A DNA stretch of 64,000 nt from Sphingomonas sp. BK345. Lineage in GTDB: Bacteria; Pseudomonadota; Alphaproteobacteria; Sphingomonadales; Sphingomonadaceae. The translations under genes were made by a program, and so were the position numbers. A model generated the notes under the pieces. The model saw only the letters and a list, made by a program, of their open reading frames with translations, did no database searches and was not told the origin of the DNA. Position 1 is the first letter of the stretch. Every line of letters begins with the position of its first letter. The DNA lies in the NCBI RefSeq assembly GCF_014193845.1, contig NZ_JACHZX010000003.1, positions 124,001 through 188,000 on the forward strand, written 5' to 3'. Below are positions 1 to 7,280 of the stretch, in pieces.

Positions 1-208
1 CGAGGACGGCCGCATCGGCGCGCCGATCAAGGGCGCGACGCTGATCGGCGACGGGCCAAGCGTGCTGACCAAGGTGCAGGGCGTCGGCACCGACTTCGCG
101 CTCGACGAGGGCGTCGGCATGTGCGGCAAGGGCGGGCAGAGCGTTCCCGCGGGCGTGGGTCAGCCCTCGCTGCTGATCGGCGGACTGACCGTGGGCGGGA
201 CGGCGTGA
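1..208 (+). CDS. tldD: TldD metalloprotease, C-terminal end (partial)
   Basis: The reading frame is open from base 2 and ends with TGA at 206-208, giving the last 68 residues of a protein whose start lies outside the window. The tail contains the blocks GVGMCGKGGQSVPAGVGQP and LTVGGTA, which are characteristic of the C-terminus of TldD. TldD pairs with TldE/PmbA as a zinc protease that processes peptides such as microcin B17 precursor and helps degrade CcdA antitoxin in E. coli. A pmbA homologue lies about 20 kb away in this same window, so the two halves are not in one operon here. The next gene is convergent (ccdB). Confidence 0.88.
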   Translation, partial: EDGRIGAPIKGATLIGDGPSVLTKVQGVGTDFALDEGVGMCGKGGQSVPAGVGQPSLLIGGLTVGGTA

Positions 209-224
209 TCGGTCGGGTGCGGCG

Positions 225-521
225 CTAGAAGCCCGAGATCAGCATGTCGAGCGCGGCCTTGATCTCCCACTCCTGACTCGCCGCGGAGCCGACGCGCGTG
301 CCGAGGTGGCGCTGATCGACCGCGCGGAGGAACTGGGTCGCCACTCGGTAGCTACCCTGATCGAGTTCGATCAGTGGGTTCAGCCGGGTGCGCGATACCG
401 CGGGGTCGCCCGCGGGGCGAAGCGGCGCCACCACGCGCGACCCCAGGTCGCGGAGCAGGTCGGACTGGCAGTCGAGCACCAGCCCGCCGCCCTCGATGCG
501 ATAGACGTCGAACTGCGCCAT
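225..521 (-). CDS. ccdB: CcdB-family toxin
   Basis: A 98-residue protein beginning MAQFDVYRI and ending KAALDMLISGF. Length (CcdB is about 101 residues), the N-terminal 'QFDVY' strand, the central 'RLNPLIEL' block and the C-terminal 'A.D.L..GF' motif match the CcdB DNA-gyrase poison family. Its ATG overlaps the TGA of the upstream antitoxin gene by one base (TGATG at 523-519), the translationally coupled order antitoxin then toxin that is standard for ccdAB. In F plasmid CcdB the last residues contact gyrase, and here the corresponding end is S-G-F. Longer in-frame starts exist upstream but run across the antitoxin gene and were not chosen. Confidence 0.85.
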   Translation of the reverse strand: MAQFDVYRIEGGGLVLDCQSDLLRDLGSRVVAPLRPAGDPAVSRTRLNPLIELDQGSYRVATQFLRAVDQRHLGTRVGSAASQEWEIKAALDMLISGF

Positions 522-766
522 CACAGTGCCGGGAGGTGGCTGAGCGGTATCCCATTCTCCTCGATCCAGCGGTTGTGCGCGTCGATCCAGTCGCGATTCT
601 CCTCGCGCCAGCGCGCCTCCAACTCGTGCTTGGTCGCCAGGCGGAGCGCCTGTTCGGTGACGCGCGACATGTTGATCCCGGCGGCACGGGCCGCGGCGAG
701 CACCTCGGCATCGATCGAGAGGTTCACCGCTTTGCGCTTGCCCGCTGGCACGGTCTCGTGTCTCAT
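521..766 (-). CDS. ccdA: CcdA-family antitoxin
   Basis: An 81-residue protein with an N-terminal ribbon-helix-helix segment (KRKAVNLSIDAEVLAAARAA, about residues 10-30) and a charged C-terminal tail ending in W-x-E-E-N-R-D-W-I-D-A-H-N and E-E-N-G-I-P. The tail is the CcdA region that wraps CcdB. It would bind and neutralise the toxin and, through the RHH domain, repress the shared promoter. The start ATG at 766-764 lies 52 bp from the divergent PPOX gene, so the operator is probably in 767-818. Together with ccdB this is a complete chromosomal type II module. Confidence 0.87.
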   Translation of the reverse strand: MRHETVPAGKRKAVNLSIDAEVLAAARAAGINMSRVTEQALRLATKHELEARWREENRDWIDAHNRWIEENGIPLSHLPAL

Positions 767-818
767 GTGGCTGGTCTATGCGCATGACTGATGCGCGTCA
801 AACCGGAGCCAGCTTGCC

Positions 819-1370
819 ATGGCCGAGTTCTTCCCCGCGCTCACTTCCGAGCATCGCGCCTTCGTCGCGCGCCAGCCGGTGTTCTTCGTCGCCACCGCCG
901 CGGCGGGTGCGCGGATCAATCTGAGCCCCAAGGGCATGGACACGTTCCGCGTGCTGAACGACGCCACCGTCGCCTATCTCGACGTCGCCGGGTCGGGAAA
1001 CGAGACCAACGCGCACCTGCTCGCCGACGGCCGGATCACGATCATGTTCTGCGCCTTCGACAATCCGGCGCTGATCTTCCGCATCTATGGCCGCGGGCGC
1101 GCGGTGCTGCCGCAGGACGCCGAGTGGGATGCGCTCGCCCCCCACTTCACGCTGCTGCCCGGGACGCGGCAGATCTTCGTGGTGGCGGTCGAGCAGGTGC
1201 AGATCTCGTGCGGCTGGGGCGTGCCCCACATGGCGTTCGAGCAGGAGCGCGCCACGCTCAACAAGTATCACGCCGCCAACCCCGACTCGGCGCGCTTCGC
1301 CAAATTTGCGGTGCGCACCGCGAGCATCGACGGGCTGCCGGTGCGCAACCCCACCGTGGTGCCCGCCTGA
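819..1370 (+). CDS. Pyridoxamine 5'-phosphate oxidase-fold family protein
   Basis: A 183-residue protein starting MAEFFPALTSEHRAFVARQP. The segment 'FFVATAAAGARINLSPKGMDTFRVLND' followed by 'NETNAHLLADGRITIMFCAF' is the split-barrel flavin-binding pattern of the PPOX-like family, where an F-x-A-T strand leads into an N-x-S-P-K-G turn. Such proteins bind FMN or F420 and are often annotated as general-stress or pyridoxamine oxidase-like; the substrate cannot be read from sequence. It ends TGATG, overlapping the DUF2007 gene by one base, so the two are translationally coupled. Confidence 0.8.
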   Translation: MAEFFPALTSEHRAFVARQPVFFVATAAAGARINLSPKGMDTFRVLNDATVAYLDVAGSGNETNAHLLADGRITIMFCAFDNPALIFRIYGRGRAVLPQDAEWDALAPHFTLLPGTRQIFVVAVEQVQISCGWGVPHMAFEQERATLNKYHAANPDSARFAKFAVRTASIDGLPVRNPTVVPA

Positions 1371-1570
1371 TGGCGCTGGTGGAGCTCGGCCGCTACGACC
1401 GCAACCTCGCCAACATCCTGGTCGGCCGGCTCGAGTCCGAGGGGATCGACGCGCTCGCGTTCGACGGCGGCGCCTCGATCGCGGACGGCAGCTGGCTGCT
1501 GATCCCGGTGCGCGTGATGGTGGACGAGGACGATCTCGCCGCGGCGCGCCTCGTGGCGGACGGTGCCTGA
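1370..1570 (+). CDS. DUF2007-family small protein
   Basis: A 66-residue protein, MALVELGRYDRNLANILVGR and onward to LLIPVRVMVDEDDLAAARLVAD. The layout is one domain with an N-terminal 'R..N...A..L...L..EGI.A' helix and a C-terminal 'V.V...DL..A..' segment, which matches DUF2007, annotated as a putative signal-transducing protein related to PII-like folds. The ATG shares its A with the TGA of the preceding PPOX gene. The function is unknown. Confidence 0.65.
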   Translation: MALVELGRYDRNLANILVGRLESEGIDALAFDGGASIADGSWLLIPVRVMVDEDDLAAARLVADGA

Positions 1571-1689
1571 TTTTTGGGCACGCTTGTGGCGGTGCACAAA
1601 AGTTTAACAGTGATTAATGGCACGGGGTGAGCTCCTATCCGACGCTTTCTCCTCGCCTGCTCTCCTGACGACCCTCATCCCACTCCCAT

Positions 1690-1800
1690 CGTCATCCCCG
1701 CGCGGGCGAGGATCCAGACACGCCGACGTCGGAGAGCCGACGTCGGAAAATTGAGCTGCTACGTCAGCGTTTATGGATCCCCGCCTCCGCGGGGATGACG
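1690..1800. repeat. Dispersed inverted repeat, 26-bp arms (GTCATCCCCGCG family)
   Basis: The arms at 1690-1715 and 1775-1800 are inverted copies of a 26-bp sequence beginning CGTCATCCCCGCG, with three mismatches. Between them is a 12-bp direct repeat, GCCGACGTCGGA, at 1722-1733 and 1737-1748, each copy nearly palindromic. This is the only well-preserved element of this kind in the window that lies between tandem genes (DUF2007 then glnK) instead of convergent ones. It would fold into a long hairpin and may end the upstream transcript. Apart from this element and the glnK promoter, the 1571-1928 gap shows nothing else. Confidence 0.8.
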
Positions 1801-1878
1801 AAGGGCGGGGAATGGACGTGACAAACCGCCCGCCAGCCGCCCCGTTGGCCCCCGCTCCAAAGCACCTCTGTCGCCAAC

Positions 1879-1894
1879 TGGCACGCGCTTTGCA
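1879..1894 (+). promoter_or_regulatory. Sigma-54 (RpoN) promoter of glnK-amtB
   Basis: TGGCACGCGCTTTGCA fits the RpoN consensus TGGCACG-N4-TTGC(A/T) at every defined position, with correct -24/-12 spacing. It lies 34 bp upstream of the glnK ATG, so transcription should start near 1905. NtrC-activated sigma-54 control of glnK-amtB under nitrogen limitation is established in Proteobacteria. I could not pick out a convincing NtrC enhancer site upstream. Confidence 0.85.
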
Positions 1895-1928
1895 GGGCGT
1901 CTTTCAGGGTAAACGCAGAGGGGGCGCG

Positions 1929-2267
1929 ATGAAGCTGGTCATAGCGATCATCAAGCCGTTCAAGCTCGACGAGGTGAGGGAAGCGCTCACCGGCGTCGGC
2001 GTGGCGGGGATGACGGTGTCGGAGGTGAAGGGATTCGGTCGGCAGAAGGGCCAGACCGAGATTTACCGCGGCGCCGAGTACAGCACCAACATGGTGCCCA
2101 AGATCAAGATCGAGATCGTCTGCGGCAGCGACATCGCCGACCGCGTGGTCGAGGCGATCCAGGCCGCGGCCAACACCGGCGCGATCGGCGACGGCAAGAT
2201 CTTCGTGCTCGACGTCGGCCAGGCGGTGCGGATCCGCACCGGCGAGACCGACGACAGCGCGCTGTGA
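1929..2267 (+). CDS. glnK: Nitrogen regulatory protein P-II (GlnK)
   Basis: A 112-residue PII protein, the usual family length. Tyr51 sits in the T-loop motif YRGAEYST, the site of uridylylation by GlnD, and the C-terminal signature GDGKIFVLDVGQAVRIRTGE is present. PII binds ATP/ADP and 2-oxoglutarate and reports nitrogen and energy status. The amtB gene starts 11 bp after the stop, so this is the GlnK paralogue that docks onto AmtB and blocks ammonium uptake when nitrogen is plentiful. A longer in-frame start at 1773 would run through the sigma-54 promoter and was rejected. The operon sits behind the RpoN promoter at 1879-1894. Confidence 0.96.
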   Translation: MKLVIAIIKPFKLDEVREALTGVGVAGMTVSEVKGFGRQKGQTEIYRGAEYSTNMVPKIKIEIVCGSDIADRVVEAIQAAANTGAIGDGKIFVLDVGQAVRIRTGETDDSAL

Positions 2268-2278
2268 GGGGGGACGGG

Positions 2279-3700
2279 ATGACACTTTCACGCAAGATCG
2301 CCGCCGCGGGGGCGGTGGCGACGATCGCGGCGCTCGCCGCGGCGCCCGCGCTGGCGCAGGCCGCCGGACCGGTGCGCGCGCCCAACGCCGAGCAGATGGC
2401 GACGATGGTCAACAAGGGTGACACCACCTGGATGATGATCTCGGCCGTGCTCGTGCTGATGATGTCGGTGCCGGGGCTCGCGCTGTTCTACGGCGGGCTG
2501 GTGCGCACCAAGAACATGCTCAGCGTGCTGATGCAGGTGCTGATGATCGTCTGCGTCGCCAGCCTCGTCTGGGTGAGCTGGGGCTACAGCCTCGCCTTCA
2601 CCGGCGGCAATGCCTTCGTCGGCGGGCTCTCCAAGGCATTCCTCGCGGGCGTCGGCCCCGGCTCGGTCGCGGCGACCTTCAGCAACAACGTCTACATCCC
2701 CGAATATGCCTTCATCTGCTTCCAGATGACCTTCGCCTGCATCACGCCGGCGCTGATCGTCGGCGCCTTCGCCGAGCGGGTTAAGTTCACGCCGCTGCTG
2801 ATCTTCGTCGTGCTGTGGCTGACGATCGTCTATTTCCCGATGGCGCACATGGTGTGGTACTGGGCCGGCCCGGACTTCCTCGCCGACGCGCCGACCGACG
2901 CCGGCCTGCTGTACGGCTGGGGGGCGCTCGACTTCGCGGGCGGCACGGTGGTGCACATCAACGCGGGCATCGCCGGCCTGGTCGGCTGCCTCATCATCGG
3001 CAAGCGCCACGGCTACAAGAGCGAGCCGATGCCGCCGCACTCGCTGACGATGACGATGATCGGCGCCTCGCTGCTGTGGGTCGGCTGGTTCGGCTTCAAC
3101 GCGGGCTCGAACCTGGAGGCCAACGGCGCCGCCGCGCTCGCCTTCATCAACACCTTCGTCGCCACCGCGGGCGCCGCGGTGGCCTGGGCGGTGATCGAGC
3201 AGGTCGTGCACAAGAAGCCGTCGCTGCTCGGCGGCGTGTCGGGCGCGGTCGCCGGGCTGGTCGCGATCACCCCGGCCGCCGGCTTCGCCGCGCCGATGAC
3301 GTCGATCATCCTCGGCATGGTGGCGAGCGCGGTGTGCTTCTTCTTCGTCACCACGGTGAAGAACAAGCTCGGCTACGACGACACGCTCGACGTGTTCGGC
3401 ATCCACTGCGTCGGCGGGATCGTCGGCGCGATCGGCACCGGCATCGTCGCGGCGCCGTCGCTCGGTGGCCAGGGTTGGATCGACTACACCCAGTTCCCTT
3501 CGGTCGCGGGCAGCTACGACATCGCCGGGCAGGTGTGGACCCAGATCAAGGCGGTGGTGCTGACGCTGGTGCTGTCGGGCGGCGTCTCGGCGGTGCTGTT
3601 CCTCGGACTGAAGGCGACGATGGGGCTGCGTCCCTCGCTCGAGGTCGAGAGCGAGGGGCTCGACATCAACGAGCACGGCGAGCGCGCCTACAATTACTGA
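2279..3700 (+). CDS. amtB: Ammonium transporter AmtB
   Basis: A 473-residue Amt/Mep/Rh channel with a cleavable N-terminal signal sequence (about residues 1-27, ending in ALAQA) followed by about eleven membrane helices. Family landmarks include FYGGLVRTKNMLSVL, the F/W-rich gate 'FICFQMTF', DFAGGTVVHINAGIAGL carrying the first pore histidine, and DTLDVFGIHCVGGIVG carrying the second. The ATG at 2279 was chosen because the purine-rich GAGGGGGG just after the glnK stop makes a ribosome binding site for it; a GTG at 2264 overlapping the glnK stop is less likely. The C-terminal tail would take part in GlnK-controlled gating. Confidence 0.97.
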   Translation: MTLSRKIAAAGAVATIAALAAAPALAQAAGPVRAPNAEQMATMVNKGDTTWMMISAVLVLMMSVPGLALFYGGLVRTKNMLSVLMQVLMIVCVASLVWVSWGYSLAFTGGNAFVGGLSKAFLAGVGPGSVAATFSNNVYIPEYAFICFQMTFACITPALIVGAFAERVKFTPLLIFVVLWLTIVYFPMAHMVWYWAGPDFLADAPTDAGLLYGWGALDFAGGTVVHINAGIAGLVGCLIIGKRHGYKSEPMPPHSLTMTMIGASLLWVGWFGFNAGSNLEANGAAALAFINTFVATAGAAVAWAVIEQVVHKKPSLLGGVSGAVAGLVAITPAAGFAAPMTSIILGMVASAVCFFFVTTVKNKLGYDDTLDVFGIHCVGGIVGAIGTGIVAAPSLGGQGWIDYTQFPSVAGSYDIAGQVWTQIKAVVLTLVLSGGVSAVLFLGLKATMGLRPSLEVESEGLDINEHGERAYNY

Positions 3701-3765
3701 TGAGATCGCGGGCGGCGCCCCACGCCGCCGCCCGCCCACGACGTTCCTCCTGCGGACGCTCCTCG

Positions 3766-3797
3766 GCTCGGTATGGCGACATACCGGGCCTTTTTTT
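3766..3797 (+). terminator. Candidate intrinsic terminator after amtB
   Basis: A 7-bp stem, CGGTATG (3769-3775) with CATACCG (3780-3786), is followed by GGCC and a run of seven T residues at 3791-3797. A second GC-rich hairpin without a T run, GCGGGCGGCG (3708-3717) with its complement at 3726-3735, lies directly after the amtB stop. Confidence 0.6.
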
Positions 3798-3913
3798 CGC
3801 TTTCGCAGCAGGCGTGTTCCTCCCCTCGCGGGAGCACGATGAGCATAGCTATGCTGCACCCATGCTGCGCCGCACGATGGTCAAGCTGACGACGGATCGC
3901 TATATAAGAGCGT

Positions 3914-3948
3914 GAGCCGGGCGACCCCGGGAATCGTGGCCCCGGCTC
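3914..3948 (+). promoter_or_regulatory. 5' leader hairpin upstream of the 44-aa microprotein
   Basis: GAGCCGGG (3914-3921) pairs exactly with CCCGGCTC (3941-3948). The stem begins eight bases after the TATATA at 3901-3906, which could be a -10 element, so a transcript starting near 3913 would begin with this hairpin. The ribosome binding site GAGGAGAG (about 3953-3960) follows at once. This layout is inferred; no clear -35 element was found at the right distance. Confidence 0.4.
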
Positions 3949-3968
3949 TGCAGAGGAGAGGATGTGCC

Positions 3969-4103
3969 ATGACGACGATCAAACATGTCGGCGAGCAGGG
4001 CGCGGTGGTGGTCGGGGCGGCGGCCGCCTTCACCGCTGCCGTCTATCTCGCGCAATTCGCCGCCGACGCGGTGGTGTTCCTGGGCGAGTGGGTGCTGCGC
4101 TGA
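3969..4103 (+). CDS. 44-residue single-pass membrane microprotein
   Basis: MTTIKHVGEQGAVVVGAAAA and onward, 44 residues, with one long hydrophobic stretch (about residues 12-40) ending in W-V-L-R. A strong GAGGAGAG ribosome binding site lies 8 bases before the ATG. A longer in-frame start (GTG at 3912) would translate through the leader hairpin and is less likely. I do not recognise a family. It stands alone between the amtB terminator and the IS remnant, with its own apparent leader. It is likely real because of the ribosome binding site and membrane helix, but that is all the support there is. Confidence 0.5.
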   Translation: MTTIKHVGEQGAVVVGAAAAFTAAVYLAQFAADAVVFLGEWVLR

Positions 4104-4208
4104 GGGCCGCGCGGTCGGGCGTAGGGAGAAGTCGCGGCTCGGGGAACGGCCTGTTAGGCGTGCATCACGCGTTCCTCAGCGGGCCCCTTCTTCGTCGTCC
4201 CCACCTCT

Positions 4209-4785
4209 GCGAGACCTCTGGAGAAGTAGCTGGCCGGCCGCGACTGATCTGACTCTTTCCCTGTGATGTTGAGGGGGGATGGCGATGGATCAGCGTGGTT
4301 TTGCCGAGGCGTTCCCACTGCCGGGATTTGGTCGCGACGCGCGGTTGGAGCGGATCGCCGGGCTGCTCGACTGGGCACCGATCGAGGCGCTGGTGCGGCA
4401 GGGCCGACGGATCGTCCGCCGTAACGGGCGGTGGCGACGGTGAAGGAGCAGTTGCTCCAGCAATGCTACGGGCATTTCGATCCCGGCTGCCGCACTGGCA
4501 AACCGCAACAAGGTGAGCGGCCGTCTCCGTACAGCCGTCGCGCGCAGCTTCGCGCGCCTCGAGACCGGCCCTCAGGGCTCACCAGAATGCGATACCGCAA
4601 CCTCCATCGCCGCGGTCTGCTCCTGACATCGCCGCTCTCGCCGACAACCTGCGACGCGCTACCGCCTGACCCAACGCTCTCCGCGCACGAGCTCACGCGC
4701 CTACCAACCAGGCACCCGACCAGAGAACTGCCCCCCCGCCACCGCCCAGCATCACGGATAAGGCGCCATGTCGAAGAGGTCTCGC
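4209..4785. mobile_element. Degenerate insertion sequence (probably IS5-type)
   Basis: An 11-bp perfect inverted repeat, GCGAGACCTCT at 4209-4219 and AGAGGTCTCGC at 4775-4785, brackets a broken transposase N-terminus. The left end continues GGAGAAGTAGCTGGCC. A further partial copy of the right end (AGGTCTCGC) occurs at 4811-4819. The interior from about 4510 to 4770 has no credible coding frame and its base use differs from the neighbouring genes, as expected of decaying DNA. The IS5-family assignment is inferred from the transposase fragment only. The rest of the 4104-4907 gap shows nothing recognisable. Confidence 0.5.
4279..4510 (+). pseudogene. Transposase N-terminal fragment, frameshifted
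   Basis: The first frame (4279-4443) encodes 54 residues, including RLERIAGLLDWAPIEALVRQ, which resembles the N-terminal 'L..I..L.DW..I..L' segment of IS5-type transposases. It ends prematurely at TGA 4441-4443. A second frame starting at 4431 continues with KEQLLQQCYGHFDPG, matching the next conserved block, usually 'LLLQQWYGLSDPG'. So a deletion and a frameshift have destroyed the gene after roughly 75 residues, and the catalytic DDE core is absent. It is inactive. Confidence 0.55.
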
Positions 4786-4907
4786 CGGCGCGGGATTGAC
4801 GGAAAAAAGGAGGTCTCGCGTTCGTCAGGCGAGATGGCGCACGGCACTCGTAAGATGCGGCGTGGCCGGGTGTCCGTTCTAGTCCGATCCGCTCCGCGAT
4901 CTACTCG

Positions 4908-5777
4908 CTACCGCGACCAGCGCGCCCAGATCGCGGTCGGCAGTGCCAGCCCGCGCGCTTCCTCGCGCACCGCCAGCTCGCCCGCCTCCACCGTGCCGGG
5001 CAGGTCGGCGAAGGCCTGGCGCAGCATCTCGCCGATCGCCAGCGCCGACATGCGCACGGCATAGACGGTGAGAAAGAGGTAGCGCGACTCGGCGTCGAGC
5101 AGCCGGCGGCAGTCGGCGATCAGGCCGGGCAGGTCCTCCTCCAGCCGCCACACCTCCCCGGTCGGCCCGCGGCCGTATTTGGGCGGGTCGAGCAGGATAC
5201 CGTCATAGCGTCGCCCGCGCCGCACCTCGCGCGCGACGAACTTGGCGGCGTCGTCGATCATCCAGCGCACCGGCGCATCGCTCAGCCCCGACAGCAGCGC
5301 GTTGCTGCGCGCCGCCTCGACCGACTTCTTCGAGGCGTCGACATGCACCATGCGCGCGCCCTTGCTCGCCAGCGCCAGCGTGCCGACGCCGGTATAGCCG
5401 AACAGGTTGAGGCACTCGGGCGAGTCGTTCCCGGAGAGCCGCTCGCGCATCCACGCCCACACCGGCGCCATGTCGGGGAAGAAGCCGAGGTGGCGGAACG
5501 GCGTGGTCTGGGCGGTGAAGCGCACCTTGTTCCACGTCAGCGGCCAACCCTCGCGCGGCACCGGCTCGCTGAAGTCCCAGCGGCCGCCGCCCTCCTCGTC
5601 GCTGCCCGGCACGAAGGCGCCGTGCGCGCGCCAGTCGTCGCGCGCCGGCGCCCAGAGCGCCTGCGGCTCCGGACGGATGAAGCGGAAGCGGCCGTAGCGC
5701 TCCAGCTTGCGTCCGTTCCCCGAGTCGATCAGCCCGTAATCGGCCCAGGGCTCGCCGGTGAGCGTGACCAGCTCCAC
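4908..5777 (-). CDS. Class I SAM-dependent (rRNA-type) methyltransferase
   Basis: A 289-residue protein starting at a GTG (5777-5775). The Rossmann SAM-binding motif is LNLFGYTGVGTLALASKGA (about residues 123-142), followed by the acidic VHVDASKKSVEAARSN and the catalytic-type motif DGILLDPPKYGRGP. This is the arrangement of the RlmI/RlmK-like family, which methylates 23S rRNA bases; this one lacks an N-terminal PUA domain. It begins 8 bp after the thrC stop on the same strand and is probably cotranscribed with it. The exact target is inferred only. Confidence 0.8.
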   Translation of the reverse strand: MELVTLTGEPWADYGLIDSGNGRKLERYGRFRFIRPEPQALWAPARDDWRAHGAFVPGSDEEGGGRWDFSEPVPREGWPLTWNKVRFTAQTTPFRHLGFFPDMAPVWAWMRERLSGNDSPECLNLFGYTGVGTLALASKGARMVHVDASKKSVEAARSNALLSGLSDAPVRWMIDDAAKFVAREVRRGRRYDGILLDPPKYGRGPTGEVWRLEEDLPGLIADCRRLLDAESRYLFLTVYAVRMSALAIGEMLRQAFADLPGTVEAGELAVREEARGLALPTAIWARWSR

Positions 5778-5785
5778 GCCGCGCC

Positions 5786-7183
5786 TCAGCCGCGCGGGAC
5801 GGCGTGCGCCGCGACGTGCGCGCTCACCGCGGCATAGGTGGCGTCGAGCGTGACGCAGCGCTCCTCGCGCTCGAACAGGTCGCCGACGCGCGCCGGCAGC
5901 GACGGGCGCACCCCGGTCGCGCGCTCGACCGCGTCGCCGAACTTGGCGGGGTGCGCGGTCGCGAGCGTCACCATCGGCACGTCGGGGGTGAGGTGACGTC
6001 GCGCCGCCGCCAGCGCGATCGCGGTGTGCGGGTCGATCACCTGCCCGGCGCGCTCGCAGGCGTGACGCATCGCCAGCGCCATGCCGTCGGGATCGACTCG
6101 CTCGCCGGCGAACAGCCCGGCGGCGCCCTCGCGTTGAGCGTTGCTCAGCCGCATCGCGCGCTCCGCCTCGAAGCCGCGCATCTGCGTCGCCAGAGCGCCG
6201 CCGTCGCGCCCGCCGAGATCGTACAGCAGCCGCTCGAAATTGCTCGAGACCTGGATGTCCATCGAGGGCGTCGCGGTGGGCACGACCTCGCGGCTGGAAT
6301 AGTCACCGGTGGTGAGCGCGCGCGCGAGGATGTCGTTGACGTTGGTGGCGACCACCAGCTTCGCCACCGGCAGCCCCATGCGCGCCGCGACATAGCCGGC
6401 GAAGACGTCGCCGAAATTGCCGGTCGGCACGCTGAACGCCACCGCGCGCGCCGGCGCGCCGAGCCGCACCGCGGCGTAGAAATAATAGACCACCTGCGCC
6501 ATCAGCCGCGCCCAGTTGATCGAGTTCACCGCGGAGAGGCGGAAGCGTCCGGCGAAGGCGGCGTCGTTGAACATCGCCTTCACCAGCGCCTGCGCGGTGT
6601 CAAAGTCGCCGCGGATCGCGATATTGTGGACGTTGGGCGCGCCCACCGTGGTCATCTGGCGGCGCTGCACGTCGCTCACCCGGCCCTCGGGGTGAAGCAT
6701 GAAGATGTCGATGCCCGCGCGCCCCGCCACCGCGTCGATCGCGGCCGAGCCGGTGTCGCCGCTGGTCGCACCGATGATCGTGAGATGCTCGGTCGTGCCG
6801 GTGAGGAAGCGTTCGAACAGCAGCCCGAGCAGCTGGAGCGCGACGTCCTTGAACGCCAGCGTCGGCCCGTGGAACAGCTCGAGCAGCCACTGGTCGTGGT
6901 CGAGCTGGACCAGCGGGGTCACCGCGTCGTGCGCGAACCGGCCGTAAGCGGTGTCGCACAACGCGCGCAGCTCGTCCTCGCTCAGCGCCCCGGCGACGAA
7001 CGGCGCCATCACCGCCGCCGCGGTCTCGGCGTAGCTCTTGCCCGCCAGTGCGGCGATCTGCTCCTCGGACAGCGTCGGCCAGCTCTCGGGTACGTAGAGA
7101 CCGCCATCGGCGGCGAGGCCGGCGAGCGTCGCGCCGGCGAAGTCGAGCGTGGGGGCGGTGCCGCGGGTGCTGACGTAGCGCAT
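5786..7183 (-). CDS. thrC: Threonine synthase
   Basis: A 465-residue protein beginning MRYVSTRGTAPTLDFAGATL. The pyridoxal-phosphate lysine lies in FHGPTLAFKDVALQLLG, and the phosphate-binding segments ATSGDTGSAAIDA and VPTGNFGDVFAGY are intact, all characteristic of the longer (class 2) threonine synthases of Proteobacteria. It converts O-phospho-L-homoserine to L-threonine. The start ATG at 7183-7181 faces the divergent cfa gene, with 97 bp between them holding both promoters. The methyltransferase follows directly. Confidence 0.95.
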   Translation of the reverse strand: MRYVSTRGTAPTLDFAGATLAGLAADGGLYVPESWPTLSEEQIAALAGKSYAETAAAVMAPFVAGALSEDELRALCDTAYGRFAHDAVTPLVQLDHDQWLLELFHGPTLAFKDVALQLLGLLFERFLTGTTEHLTIIGATSGDTGSAAIDAVAGRAGIDIFMLHPEGRVSDVQRRQMTTVGAPNVHNIAIRGDFDTAQALVKAMFNDAAFAGRFRLSAVNSINWARLMAQVVYYFYAAVRLGAPARAVAFSVPTGNFGDVFAGYVAARMGLPVAKLVVATNVNDILARALTTGDYSSREVVPTATPSMDIQVSSNFERLLYDLGGRDGGALATQMRGFEAERAMRLSNAQREGAAGLFAGERVDPDGMALAMRHACERAGQVIDPHTAIALAAARRHLTPDVPMVTLATAHPAKFGDAVERATGVRPSLPARVGDLFEREERCVTLDATYAAVSAHVAAHAVPRG

Positions 7184-7280
7184 GGGAAAGGTCGCCTAGA
7201 GCGCGGCGCGCGCGGGCGCAACGCTCGCCGACTCACCGAGGCTATGGATTGCGCGATGCAACCTTATTAGCAGAGGTCGC

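Noticed and set aside
2288..3859. A 523-codon minus-strand open frame antisense to amtB
   Set aside because: Low-complexity, R/H/D-rich shadow of a well-supported transporter gene.
4431..4799. A 122-codon plus-strand frame downstream of the transposase fragment
   Set aside because: Only its first 20 or so residues resemble a transposase; the remainder is proline/arginine-rich noise in decayed DNA.
4768..5064. A 98-codon frame overlapping the methyltransferase end
   Set aside because: Serine/arginine-rich, no family, and it overlaps a supported gene on the other strand.
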